A stretch of 64,000 bases of DNA from Acinetobacter sp. WU_MDCI_Axc73 (GTDB taxonomy: Bacteria; Pseudomonadota; Gammaproteobacteria; Pseudomonadales; Moraxellaceae), in contig NZ_JAHPRO010000002.1 in assembly GCF_025562455.1 (NCBI RefSeq), positions 62,001 to 126,000 on the forward strand, read 5' to 3'. Shown here one piece after another: positions 19,804 to 29,023 of this stretch (position 1 is its first letter; each line of letters starts with the position of its first letter). Below the pieces are notes generated by a model. It did not search any database, was not told the DNA's origin, and was given only the letters and a program-made list of their open reading frames with translations. The translations under genes and the position numbers were made by a program.

Positions 19804-20802
19804 ATGAATTCTTTTGATGCACGGAAAATTGTCCGTCCGTTGGTCACACTGGTGATCGCAATACTCGCGATTTTTGTGATCGTTCATTTGTGGAATTACT
19901 ATAACTCCGCACCGTGGACACGTGATGGGCGAGTCCGTGGTGATGTGATTCAGGTTTCTTCTGATGTATCGGGTTTGGTGACTGAAGTCTTGGTGCAAGA
20001 TAACCAGACCGTCAAAAAAGGACAGCCGTTATTTCGAATTGATATCGCCCGTCAACAACTTGATGTCGAACAGGCGCGATCTGATCTAGCTAAAGCCAAA
20101 GCAGGATTAGCTCAAGCGGAAGCCAATGAGATTGCAGCCAAAGCCAATCTGGAAAAATCTCGTGCCAACACGCAGTTAGCTGAAAAAAATGCAGAACGTT
20201 ATTCAAACCTGATGGATGGTGCGATTTCCAAGCAGGAACAAGATCAAATGTATGCAACACGTGATCAATCCAAAGCTGAAGATGCGCAAATGGCAGCCTC
20301 GATTGAACAGGCACAGGCAACCATCAAACAGCAGCATGCGTTAATAGAAGTGTCTCAAAGCGCACTCAATCTAGCATTACTTAATTTAAAACGTTCAGAG
20401 GTGGTTGCGCCTGCGGATGGCACATTGTCCAACTTCAGCTTGCGTGTGGGGAATTATGTCAAAATTGGTGATGCAGTTGCGGCTTTGGTCGATCGTGAGC
20501 AGCTTTATGTAGTGGGTTACTTTGAAGAAACCAAACTCAATCACATTCACGTCGGAGATAAAGCCACGATTCAACTGATGGGTGATTCACAAAAAATTCG
20601 TGGGCATGTACAAGGGATTGCTAGCGGCATTGAAGATCGCGAACGTTCGAGTAGTTCCACTTTACTTGCCAATGTGAATCCGACTTTCACATGGGTACGT
20701 TTAGCGCAACGTGTACCTGTTAAGATTGTTTTAGATGAAATGCCAAAAAATGCCTTGGCATTCGTGGCGGGTCGTACCGCAACGGTGCGGATCGAAAATT
20801 AA
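19804..20802 (+). CDS. HlyD/EmrA-family periplasmic adaptor (AaeA-like)
   Basis: A 332-residue membrane-fusion protein. One N-terminal transmembrane helix (LVTLVIAILAIFVIVHLW) is followed by the first lipoyl half (VSGLVTEVLVQDNQTVKKGQPLF), a long Ala/Gln/Glu-rich coiled-coil hairpin (about 75-195), the second lipoyl half (VVAPADGTLSNFSLRVGNYV) and a beta-barrel. It would connect the FUSC pump to an outer-membrane channel; no channel gene is nearby. It is third in the operon. Confidence 0.9.
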   Translation: MNSFDARKIVRPLVTLVIAILAIFVIVHLWNYYNSAPWTRDGRVRGDVIQVSSDVSGLVTEVLVQDNQTVKKGQPLFRIDIARQQLDVEQARSDLAKAKAGLAQAEANEIAAKANLEKSRANTQLAEKNAERYSNLMDGAISKQEQDQMYATRDQSKAEDAQMAASIEQAQATIKQQHALIEVSQSALNLALLNLKRSEVVAPADGTLSNFSLRVGNYVKIGDAVAALVDREQLYVVGYFEETKLNHIHVGDKATIQLMGDSQKIRGHVQGIASGIEDRERSSSSTLLANVNPTFTWVRLAQRVPVKIVLDEMPKNALAFVAGRTATVRIEN

Positions 20803-20829
20803 GGTCTACATCAAAATATGGTTTAATTT

Positions 20830-20861
20830 AAAAAAGGCTGATTTTGATCAGCCTTTTTTTT
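20830..20861. terminator. bidirectional terminator between HlyD and ruvX genes
   Basis: GGCTGA (20836-20841) pairs with TCAGCC (20848-20853). It is flanked by an A run and by eight T, and serves two converging genes. Confidence 0.9.
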
Positions 20862-21303
20862 AGGGTTGAATCCCTTGAGGATAATGATACCACCCCTGAA
20901 TCAAAAGAGCTGCGGCTAAGCTATCTGCCGAAAGGCGCTTACCGCGTCCCTGATCATGATAAGCATCTAATTCATTTCGTGCTTCACGTGTGGTGAGGCG
21001 TTCATCCACCATCCATGTTTCAATATGGGTTTGATGACGTAAGCGCCGCGCAAATTTACGCGCTCGAGTAGAAAGTTCGGATTCAGAGTCATCCATATTT
21101 AATGGTAAACCGACCAGAAATAGGTTCGGTTGCCATTCTTTGACAATCTTGAGCAGTTGATTCCAGTCAGGAATACCATCTTTCATCGGAAATAAGGCTA
21201 ATGGATTGGCACTTTCAATCGTAGATTGGCCCACAGCCATTCCCAACTTTTGCGTACCAAAATCAAAGGCCATAATCATTTGCATACTTGGCGTTTCAGG
21301 CAT
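20860..21303 (-). CDS. ruvX: RuvX/YqgF-type Holliday junction resolvase-like protein (pre-16S rRNA nuclease)
   Basis: A 147-residue RNase H-fold protein. The first catalytic Asp is in [16 protein letters not shown], the mid motif is [10 protein letters not shown], and the C-terminal acidic motif is [10 protein letters not shown], with a final Asp in [11 protein letters not shown]. YqgF matures the 5' end of 16S rRNA in E. coli. I place the start at ATG 21303, which overlaps the algH stop by 8 bases; an upstream in-frame start at 21336 would lengthen the overlap. The algH-ruvX pairing is a standard gammaproteobacterial arrangement. Confidence 0.92.
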   Translation of the reverse strand: MPETPSMQMIMAFDFGTQKLGMAVGQSTIESANPLALFPMKDGIPDWNQLLKIVKEWQPNLFLVGLPLNMDDSESELSTRARKFARRLRHQTHIETWMVDERLTTREARNELDAYHDQGRGKRLSADSLAAALLIQGWYHYPQGIQP

Positions 21304-21850
21304 GACCAATCTCGGAAGAAAGCCATGTGCGGTCAACGCCTAGCTTTTTATAGGCAGCATCCCAACGCGCGTCATAAGGCAAATTAAAGATCAAATCCAT
21401 ATCGGAATCACACACCAGCCAGTCCCCCCGTGAAATTTCACCTTCGAGTTGATTTTTACTCCAACTGGCATAACCCAGTGCGATCTGGTAACGACCGACA
21501 CCTTCGTTATGTGCAATCGCATCTAAGATGTCTTTACTGGTCGTAATACACAGGTTTTCACCGACTGCAATTGAGGAATGCCACGTTGGCTGTCCAGTAT
21601 GTAACACAAATCCAGCTTCTGGCCGTAACGGCCCACCTTGTAGCACTTCATGAGGTTGGACATGGTCAGCATCAATATCCAGATCATTCAATAATTCTTT
21701 GACTTGAATCCCAGACGGACGATTGATAATTAAACCCTGTGCACCTTCTTCATCGTGACGTGCTAAATAAATTACGGTATTCGCAAAAAAATCATCGGCC
21801 ATTTCTGGAGGAGCAATCAGACAGCGGTGTGTCAAATATTGTTTGGTCAC
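21296..21850 (-). CDS. algH: AlgH/YqgE family protein (UPF0301)
   Basis: A 184-residue soluble protein with the DUF179 hallmarks: [37 protein letters not shown] (read in pieces), [17 protein letters not shown] and [13 protein letters not shown]. The biochemical role is not established, although the family was first linked to alginate regulation in Pseudomonas. It is followed directly by ruvX. Confidence 0.92.
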   Translation of the reverse strand: MTKQYLTHRCLIAPPEMADDFFANTVIYLARHDEEGAQGLIINRPSGIQVKELLNDLDIDADHVQPHEVLQGGPLRPEAGFVLHTGQPTWHSSIAVGENLCITTSKDILDAIAHNEGVGRYQIALGYASWSKNQLEGEISRGDWLVCDSDMDLIFNLPYDARWDAAYKKLGVDRTWLSSEIGHA

Positions 21851-22003
21851 CTAAGCGGTTCTCCTTAAAACGTGGTCGCTTTTGTATCGATATAGGATGT
21901 TCTTATCAACATACAAGAGTAAATGGATTTCGCCAATCATTTTTCAGTGATTTATTACAGAAAATGAGGGCGATAAAAGGTGATAAATAACAGCTAAAAA
22001 GAT

Positions 22004-23665
22004 CTAACTGTGTTGAAATTTGAGCTGGCGTAATTGTTTGGCATGTTGTAATGTCGTGTCATTAATTTCAACCCCGCCTGACATTCGGGCAAGTTCAAGT
22101 ATTCGTTGAGGTTCATCGAGCTCAATAATGGTACTGCTGGCTGGATCAGTCTGCTGTTTTTTGACCAGTAAATGTTGATCAGACTGTGCCGCAACCTGAG
22201 GTTGATGGGTGATACAAAGCAGTTGTACATGTTGAGCCAAATCTGCCAGTAAGCGACCTACGACTTCGGCTGTACCGCCACTGATCCCGACATCAATTTC
22301 ATCAAACACCAGCGTTTCTGCTTCAGTTTTTTCAGCATTCATCACCTGCATGACCAGCGCGATACGCGATAATTCACCACCTGAAGCAACGCGAGCCAAA
22401 GGCTGTGGCGGCATCCCCTTATTCGCGGTAAATAAAAGTTGAATAAAGCTTAGACCTTCAGCATTCGGTTGTTCCAGTGCCTCAAACTTAAACTCAAAAT
22501 GCGCTTCAGGCAGCGCCAGTGGTTTAACTTGTTCTGTCAGTTGCTTGGCAAGTGGAATAGCAGCATCGCGGCGAATTTGATCCAGATGTTGAGCTTTTTC
22601 TAAAAAGTCCTGATGTGCAATTTCAACTTGTTCTGCCAGTGTTTCTGGATCTTCAAGCTGATGTAACTTTTCTAGCTCAAGTTGCCAGTGTTCGTATTCC
22701 TGTTTGAGTTCTTCAGGTTGAAGACGATATTTACGAGCCAAACGATGAAACATTTCCAAAGTCGTATTTAATTCTTCCATTCTTTCAGGATCAAAACTTT
22801 GGCGATCCATAAATTGACGCAGATTTGCAGTCGCGTCATCTAACTCACTTTGTGCATTGACAATCGAATTATAAATCTCAGAGAGCTGCTCGCTACGGCC
22901 TGAATGCGTTTCAATTCGTCTTAAAATAGATGCTAATTCCTGATTAATACTCGGTTCAGCTTCATCTAATGCATTTAAACTATACGCACAGTCCTGCATG
23001 ATATGCTCATGATGACTTAGACGATCGAATTCCTGTTCAATTTCTTTATAATCCGTTTGAACAATTTCTTCAATTTCTTCTAATTGTAGTTCCAGCGTCT
23101 GAATTCGCTGCTGGCGAGTTGCCTGAGCATCTAGTGCTGCCTGATGCTGACGAATCGTCGCTTGCCAATTTTGATAAGCCTCTTTGACATCTTGTGCAGG
23201 CTGATAAAAATTACGATAACGATCTAGCCAATGTTTAGGATAGGGCGGTTCAAGCAACTGTTGCTGACTATGTTGACTATACAACTGTACCAGCAAACGG
23301 CCAATTTCCTTGAGTTCAGATAGGCTGCTTGGGCGACCATTAATCCATGCTTTACTGCGACCTGTGGCAAAAATGACACGACGTAAATGAATTTCACCCG
23401 TATCCTCATCCATCTCGTGCTCTTTGAGCCATTGTGATTCTGGACTTTGTGGTTGATAACTAAAACTCGCAGTAATATCGGCTTTTTCTGCGCCATAACG
23501 GACATAGTTGGTGTCTGTACGCTCACCTAAACAGGCAGAAAGGGCATCGAGTAGTAAGGATTTACCCGCACCCGTTTCACCTGTTAAGACATTAAATCCC
23601 TGTTCAATATCAAGTACAAGATGATCAGCAAGCGCAAAGTTAATCAGAGTTAAATGAGTTAGCAT
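22004..23665 (-). CDS. recN: DNA repair protein RecN
   Basis: A 553-residue SMC-like ATPase. It has an N-terminal Walker A in LTGETGAGKSLLLDAL, two long coiled-coil arms (about 160-370) and a C-terminal ABC signature region ASGGELSRIALVMQVM. Walker B is LVFDEIDVGISG, with a D-loop and ITHQPQVAAQSD. RecN helps double-strand break repair. No SOS box that I can recognise is visible upstream. Confidence 0.96.
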   Translation of the reverse strand: MLTHLTLINFALADHLVLDIEQGFNVLTGETGAGKSLLLDALSACLGERTDTNYVRYGAEKADITASFSYQPQSPESQWLKEHEMDEDTGEIHLRRVIFATGRSKAWINGRPSSLSELKEIGRLLVQLYSQHSQQQLLEPPYPKHWLDRYRNFYQPAQDVKEAYQNWQATIRQHQAALDAQATRQQRIQTLELQLEEIEEIVQTDYKEIEQEFDRLSHHEHIMQDCAYSLNALDEAEPSINQELASILRRIETHSGRSEQLSEIYNSIVNAQSELDDATANLRQFMDRQSFDPERMEELNTTLEMFHRLARKYRLQPEELKQEYEHWQLELEKLHQLEDPETLAEQVEIAHQDFLEKAQHLDQIRRDAAIPLAKQLTEQVKPLALPEAHFEFKFEALEQPNAEGLSFIQLLFTANKGMPPQPLARVASGGELSRIALVMQVMNAEKTEAETLVFDEIDVGISGGTAEVVGRLLADLAQHVQLLCITHQPQVAAQSDQHLLVKKQQTDPASSTIIELDEPQRILELARMSGGVEINDTTLQHAKQLRQLKFQHS

Positions 23666-23823
23666 ACACGCGTCCAGAGCGTCAGTCTTTTTTGTTTAAG
23701 ATAGATAAATTTTATCGTTGCCACAAGCTATCAACTGAATAAAGGCCATCAGTGAATCTTATGATTGATGCAGTGTAGCAAGATTTAGACTGAATAGAAA
23801 TGCTGTGTAAATTAAGTCCATGT

Positions 23824-23911
23824 ATGACAAAACTGTCATCAGAATGTCTTGTTTTCAAAGTAAAATAAATGAAAGAAATTGAGATGTGAGCTTTTATTAG
23901 ACTTCTTTCAT
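23824..23911. repeat. two inverted repeats in the recN-ppnP gap
   Basis: ATGACA-AAAC-TGTCAT (23824-23839) is a 16-bp palindrome, and ATGAAAGAA (23869-23877) pairs exactly with TTCTTTCAT (23903-23911). The 503-base gap (23666-24168) separates divergent genes and holds no convincing ORF. These may be operators, but in such AT-rich DNA chance is a real alternative. Confidence 0.3.
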
Positions 23912-24168
23912 AAATTCTTTTTATTTCTCTCTATGTAAGAAAGTAAAGAGAGCTTAAACCATTATGAAAGGAGTTTATTGAATCATGATGAACAGAACAT
24001 AATAAGCAACTTAATGTATGGATATAAAATAAATAAAAAATGAGACAGGTATAAAACTTGCTTGGATAGTAGACTATAGATAAAAGAGATTGATTAGTTA
24101 TTTGCCCAGAATTAAACTACATCAGTCATTACCCCTAATACAAATGCGGCAAAATTGGAGAGTTACGC

Positions 24169-24495
24169 ATGAGTTCAGCTCAGTTTGATCATGTAACGGT
24201 AGTAAAAAAATCAAATGTTTATTTTGGCGGTTTGTGCATTAGCCATACGGTTCAATTTGAAGACGGAACAAAAAAGACACTTGGCGTAATCTTGCCAAGT
24301 GAACAGGCTTTAACTTTTGAAACTCATGTGCCTGAACGTATGGAAATTATTTCGGGTGAATGTCGTGTCAAAATTGCAGACAGTACAGAAAGTGAATTAT
24401 TCCGTGCAGGACAGTCATTTTATGTCCCAGGCAATAGCTTATTTAAAATTGAGACAGATGATGTACTCGATTACGTTTGTCATTTAGAAGGTTAA
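24169..24495 (+). CDS. ppnP: pyrimidine/purine nucleoside phosphorylase (DUF1255, YaiE-like)
   Basis: A 108-residue single-domain cupin. The motifs [38 protein letters not shown] and [12 protein letters not shown] match PpnP, which phosphorolyses diverse nucleosides to base plus ribose-1-phosphate. The length equals the family norm. It is a single gene, with an adequate GGAG site before ATG 24169 and a strong terminator after it. Confidence 0.92.
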   Translation: MSSAQFDHVTVVKKSNVYFGGLCISHTVQFEDGTKKTLGVILPSEQALTFETHVPERMEIISGECRVKIADSTESELFRAGQSFYVPGNSLFKIETDDVLDYVCHLEG

Positions 24496-24546
24496 CCTGT
24501 TTGCCTGAAAATCGGTTAAACTAGCCGCATAGATGAGTAAATCAAG

Positions 24547-24583
24547 AAATCCTGTGAAGTTGGCTTTACGGGATTTTTATTTT
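24547..24583 (+). terminator. intrinsic terminator after ppnP
   Basis: A 13-bp stem with two G-T wobbles (24547-24559 with 24564-24576), loop TTGG, then TTTATTTT. Confidence 0.85.
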
Positions 24584-24615
24584 GAGTTCAATAAAAGTTG
24601 AGATAGAGGTCGGGC

Positions 24616-25365
24616 ATGGCAAAACCAGAATATTATTATGGCGTACATTCGGTTGAATCATTGCTTGAGCTAGAACCTGAGCGTGTTTTGACGCTATTTA
24701 CCTTAAAAGGACGCGATGATCAACGCTTACAGAAGATTCTGGAGTTGGCCGAACCTTTTGGGATTAGTGTGCAAAAAGCCAGTCGTGACAGTTTAGAAAA
24801 ATTGGCAGGCATGCCGTTTCATCAAGGTGTAGTAGCGGCGGTTCGTCCACATCCCACCTTAAATGAAAAAGATCTGGATCAACTCTTGCAAGCCACGCCA
24901 GATGCATTACTTTTAGCATTAGATCAAGTCACAGATCCACATAACTTGGGTGCATGTATTCGTACTGCCGCAGCGATGGGCGTACAAGCCGTTGTAGTGC
25001 CTCGTGATCGCTCTGCTGGTTTAACGCCAACAGCTCGAAAAGTTGCGGCAGGTGGTGCAGAAAAGGTCAAATTTATTCAGGTGACCAATCTGGCGCGAAC
25101 ATTAGCGCATGTCAAAGAACAGTTTTTTATGCGCGTGATAGGCACAATGCTGGATGAAAAAGCCCTACCGCTCCAGAAGTGTGATTTAACAGGGGGGGTA
25201 GTGATTGTAATGGGTGCTGAGGATACAGGACTGCGTCCAATTACTCAGTCACAATGTGATCAAACCGTTTATATTCCAATGAGCGGCAATCTGCAAAGTT
25301 TGAATGTGAGTGTCGCAACAGGTATGGCGCTCTATGAAGCAAGTCGCCAACGTCATCCTGCATAA
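24616..25365 (+). CDS. rlmB: 23S rRNA (guanosine-2251-2'-O)-methyltransferase
   Basis: A 249-residue SpoU/TrmH-family enzyme. The N-terminal substrate-binding domain begins YYYGVHSVESLLE. The three knot motifs are present: DPHNLGACIRTAAAMG, VVIVMGAEDTGLRP and IPMSGNLQSLNVSVATGMALYE. It methylates G2251 in the peptidyl-transferase P loop with S-adenosylmethionine. Confidence 0.95.
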   Translation: MAKPEYYYGVHSVESLLELEPERVLTLFTLKGRDDQRLQKILELAEPFGISVQKASRDSLEKLAGMPFHQGVVAAVRPHPTLNEKDLDQLLQATPDALLLALDQVTDPHNLGACIRTAAAMGVQAVVVPRDRSAGLTPTARKVAAGGAEKVKFIQVTNLARTLAHVKEQFFMRVIGTMLDEKALPLQKCDLTGGVVIVMGAEDTGLRPITQSQCDQTVYIPMSGNLQSLNVSVATGMALYEASRQRHPA

Positions 25366-25405
25366 AAGTATTTTAAGCTGATCTGATGTTTTAAAGAAGA
25401 ACGCT

Positions 25406-26329
25406 ATGTCTCCGCGAGCCCAAGGCTATGTTTTTATTGCCATTACCATGTGCATCTGGGGTGGTTTCACTATTTTTTCGCGTTTAAATGCACAATGGCA
25501 TATTAGTGCTTGGGATATTACCGCACTTCGTTTTGCCATCGCATTTATGATTTTAATGCCGATTCTAATTTATAAAAAAGATTTGGCTTTCTTATGTACA
25601 AAACAGTCGGTGATTTTGGCTTTAATCGGTGGAGTCGGCTATTGTATTACGGCTTATAGCGCCTTTCTTTATGCCCCAGCAGCACATGCAGCAATCTTTT
25701 TAAATGGCTGTATTCCTCTGTGTACGGCACTCGCAGCTTATCTATTATTCAAACAACCCTTTGATCGGCACACATGGTGGAGTGTCGGGATTATGTTAGC
25801 CGCAATTGCACTGATGAGCTATTTGATGTCACGGGACCAACAGTCTCATTTTGGTCTAGGCGATATTTTATTTATGATGAGTGCAATCTGGTGGGGGATT
25901 TTTACAGTTTTACTGAAACAGTGGAAGCTTTCTGCATGGCATTCGATGGCGAGTGTCGCGATTTGGTCAGCTATTATTTATTTACCGATTTACTTACTAT
26001 TTCTCCCTAAACATTATCATGAGGTTGAGCCATTACATTTAGCGATTCAAGGTTTATTTCATGGGGTTTTTGTGGTGATTGTTGCCACCATTGCCTATGT
26101 CGCGGCGATTGAGCGTTTAGGTGCATTTAAAACAGGCAGCATTGTCACACTTGCACCTTTTATTGCGGCAGTGATTGCTGTGCCATTATTAGGTGAGCCT
26201 TTAAGTCCTGCGATTATCTGTGGTCTTATAGGGATGGGCGTTGGTGCTTTACAACCATGGCGTTGGCGTTTTAAAGATACATTGACGGTACAACTGCAAC
26301 GTCAAAAAGATCAAGAACGTTCCAGATAA
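25406..26329 (+). CDS. EamA/DMT-family transporter
   Basis: A 307-residue protein with about ten transmembrane helices arranged as two EamA repeats (about 8-140 and 150-290). Typical features are WGGFTIFSR in the first helix, AHAAIFLNGCIPLCTALAAYLLF and GSIVTLAPFIAAVIAVPLLGE. The substrate cannot be predicted. Its 3' end overlaps the converging coaE by 19 bases. Confidence 0.88.
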   Translation: MSPRAQGYVFIAITMCIWGGFTIFSRLNAQWHISAWDITALRFAIAFMILMPILIYKKDLAFLCTKQSVILALIGGVGYCITAYSAFLYAPAAHAAIFLNGCIPLCTALAAYLLFKQPFDRHTWWSVGIMLAAIALMSYLMSRDQQSHFGLGDILFMMSAIWWGIFTVLLKQWKLSAWHSMASVAIWSAIIYLPIYLLFLPKHYHEVEPLHLAIQGLFHGVFVVIVATIAYVAAIERLGAFKTGSIVTLAPFIAAVIAVPLLGEPLSPAIICGLIGMGVGALQPWRWRFKDTLTVQLQRQKDQERSR

Positions 26330-26904
26330 CGCTGATGTAGATTTGCAAGTTGCTGATATAAATGATCCAAATGTCCATCATTGATTACAATATCATCCGC
26401 GATATGGCGCTTTTGCTCACGCGGCATTTGCGCAGCGATAATTTTTTTAATGTGTTCTGAATCCTGTCCATCACGTTGGCTCGCGCGCTCGATCTGAATA
26501 GCTTCACTGGTATCAATGAGCAAAGTACGATCTGTGAGTTGATATTGATCTGTTTCAAACAATAATGGTGAAACCAATATCACATAAGGGCTGGTCGCAT
26601 TCTGTAATTGCTGAATAATAGATTGGCGAATAGCAGGGTGAGTAATTTGTTCTAATTGGTGTCGTGCAGAAGGATTCTGAAAAATATGCTCTCTTAACGC
26701 TCGGCGATTTAGGCTACCATCAGGACTGAGTACCCAATCACCAAAATTGTCTTGAATTTTCTTGAGTACAGGTTGCCCAATTTCAACCACTTCTCTGGCG
26801 ACTATATCGGCATCCACCACAGTAATCCCCTGAGTTTCAAACCATTGACTGGCAGCGGACTTGCCACTGCCAATTCCACCTGTTAAACCAAGTATGAAAC
26901 TCAT
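26311..26904 (-). CDS. coaE: dephospho-CoA kinase
   Basis: A 197-residue P-loop kinase performing the final step of coenzyme A synthesis. The Walker A is LTGGIGSGKSAASQWF, followed by the DADIVAREVV motif and the lid region ERASQRDGQDSEHI. It is the last gene of the pilB-pilC-pilD-coaE block, 2 bases after pilD, as in many gammaproteobacteria. Confidence 0.95.
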   Translation of the reverse strand: MSFILGLTGGIGSGKSAASQWFETQGITVVDADIVAREVVEIGQPVLKKIQDNFGDWVLSPDGSLNRRALREHIFQNPSARHQLEQITHPAIRQSIIQQLQNATSPYVILVSPLLFETDQYQLTDRTLLIDTSEAIQIERASQRDGQDSEHIKKIIAAQMPREQKRHIADDIVINDGHLDHLYQQLANLHQRYLERS

Positions 26905-26906
26905 TA

Positions 26907-27767
26907 TTAGCCTCCCAGATAAACTTTCATAATTTGCTCACCCCATAAAAAGGCAATCCATCCCGCAATTGCGATATAAGGACCAAAGGCAAAGGGCTGA
27001 TTTTCTTTACGGATTTTTAGTAAAATAATCCCAACAATCGCACCGACCAGTGAAGAAAGTAGCACAATGAGTGGAAGCATCAAAGGTCCCATCCATGCGC
27101 CGAGAGCAGCGAGTAACTTAAAATCGCCATAGCCCATCCCTTCTTTACCTGTAATTATTTTGAATAAATAATAGACAACCCACAGGCATAAAAAACCAAT
27201 CAGATAGCCCCAAATCGCGGCAGTTGGTGAGACATAAAGACTATAGCTATTAATCCCTAGTCCTAATGCTGCTAGCGGCAGAGTAAAACGATCGGGTAAC
27301 AGTTGAGTATCAAAATCAATAAACGTGAGGGCAATAAGCACCCAAGTTAAAACCAGACCAAACAGCATTTGAATGCTAGGCCCAAAGACAGCCACAACCA
27401 GCAATGAACAGAGCATGGTGAGTAGTTCAACCAAGGGATAACGCATACTAATCGGGTTTTGACAATTGCCACATTTACCTTTTAAAAATAGCCAACTCAA
27501 CAACGGAATATTTTGATACCAACGAATACGGCTATGACATTTGGGACAGGTTGAAGATGGAGAACTTAAGCTGATTTTTTGTTGATCAATGATCACTTGA
27601 TCAGGATGTAATAACATCTGGCACTCTGTATGCCAGTCTTGTTCCATCATTTTTGGAGTGCGATAAATCACAACATTTAAAAAACTACCAATGCATAAGC
27701 TAAAAATCCCAACTGCAAGATAAAGGGCAGTTGGAGTCTGGATAAAATAATTAAGAATTTCAGACAT
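26907..27767 (-). CDS. pilD: prepilin peptidase / N-methyltransferase
   Basis: A 286-residue polytopic membrane enzyme. Four cysteines in CPKC...GKCGNC form the N-terminal zinc-binding loop. The two catalytic aspartates are in FIDFDTQLLPDR and GYGDFKLLAALG. It cleaves and N-methylates type IV prepilins and pseudopilins at the inner membrane. It abuts pilC (shared base 27767). Confidence 0.96.
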   Translation of the reverse strand: MSEILNYFIQTPTALYLAVGIFSLCIGSFLNVVIYRTPKMMEQDWHTECQMLLHPDQVIIDQQKISLSSPSSTCPKCHSRIRWYQNIPLLSWLFLKGKCGNCQNPISMRYPLVELLTMLCSLLVVAVFGPSIQMLFGLVLTWVLIALTFIDFDTQLLPDRFTLPLAALGLGINSYSLYVSPTAAIWGYLIGFLCLWVVYYLFKIITGKEGMGYGDFKLLAALGAWMGPLMLPLIVLLSSLVGAIVGIILLKIRKENQPFAFGPYIAIAGWIAFLWGEQIMKVYLGG

Positions 27768-28993
27768 TAAACCACTGAACCCATCTGGAAAATTGGAAGA
27801 TACATGGCGATGACCAAACCACCGACTAACACACCAAGAATAGCCATAATCAATGGTTCCATCATTGAAGTGAGTCCGTCTACAGCGTTATCGACTTCGT
27901 TTTCATAGTGCGTTGCGACTTTGTCTAGCATGGCATCCAGCGCACCAGACTCTTCACCAATAGCCACCATTTGAATGGCCATGGAAGGGAAACGGTTGGA
28001 AACGCGCATGGCAAATTGCAGCTGCTGCCCCGTAGAGACATCTTCACGAATTTTCATGACCGCTTCTTCATAGACTACATTATTGGTAGCACCAGCAGTA
28101 GACTCTAAAGCATCAATCAGTGGAACACCTGCAGCAAAAGTCGTTGCTAGAGTGCGGCTATAACGAGCAATAATGGCTTTATAAACCAGATCACCGAAAA
28201 TCGGTAATTTTAATGCGAGTTTATCTAAGCCATCGCGAAATTTCTTACTACGTTTCTTGGCCTCAAGAAAACCAGCAATAATGACCCCAATTACGATAAT
28301 CATAATGAACCAATAAGATTGCATCCATTTTGACATATTTACGACCATCTGGGTAAAAGCAGGAAGTTCTGCACCAAATGAACTAAACAAATCTTGAAAT
28401 ACAGGAACGACTTTAACCATCAAAATAATCGTGACAATAACTGCAACAACAATGACAGTAATCGGGTATTTCATGGCTTTCTTAATTTTCTGTTTTAACA
28501 GCTCACTTTTTTCCTTATAGATCGCGACACGATCTAGCATGGTTTCCAGTGCACCTGATTGTTCACCTGATTCAACCAATGAACAAAACAAGTTGTCAAA
28601 ATATTGGGGATATTTGCGTAATGCACCTGCAAAAGTATTACCGCCTTCTACTTCGGTTTTTATTCCTAAAACCACATCACGCATGGATGGGTTCTCAAGA
28701 CCTTCTGCTACAATTTCAAAGCCTTGTACTAGTGGTACACCCGCTTTCATCATAGTAGCAAGTTGTCGCGTGAAAATCGTAATATCTAGTGTAGTGACTT
28801 TTTTCTTAAATAGTCCCTCAAGAATATTTTTACGTTTCTCCCGAATTGTCTTGATGGTAACGCCTTGTTTGCGTAAGGTAACTTTTGCCAACGCCATATT
28901 TCGCGCTGGTAGTTCACCTTTGATTTTGACCCCTTTACGGTCAACCCCTTCATAAGCAAAAGTTGGCATCATTTGCGTTTTTTTGACTGCCAT
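27767..28993 (-). CDS. pilC: type IV pilus inner-membrane platform protein
   Basis: A 408-residue protein with two T2SSF domains (about 70-195 and 275-400), each with the conserved FTRQLATMMKAGVPL / YSRTLATTFAAGVPL opening and the GEESGALD or GEQSGALE motif, and three membrane helices. It anchors the PilB motor and pilus base. It is the middle gene of the pilBCD set. Confidence 0.97.
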   Translation of the reverse strand: MAVKKTQMMPTFAYEGVDRKGVKIKGELPARNMALAKVTLRKQGVTIKTIREKRKNILEGLFKKKVTTLDITIFTRQLATMMKAGVPLVQGFEIVAEGLENPSMRDVVLGIKTEVEGGNTFAGALRKYPQYFDNLFCSLVESGEQSGALETMLDRVAIYKEKSELLKQKIKKAMKYPITVIVVAVIVTIILMVKVVPVFQDLFSSFGAELPAFTQMVVNMSKWMQSYWFIMIIVIGVIIAGFLEAKKRSKKFRDGLDKLALKLPIFGDLVYKAIIARYSRTLATTFAAGVPLIDALESTAGATNNVVYEEAVMKIREDVSTGQQLQFAMRVSNRFPSMAIQMVAIGEESGALDAMLDKVATHYENEVDNAVDGLTSMMEPLIMAILGVLVGGLVIAMYLPIFQMGSVV

Positions 28994-29023
28994 TGTGCTG
29001 TCCTTATTTTTAGAATCTGCCTT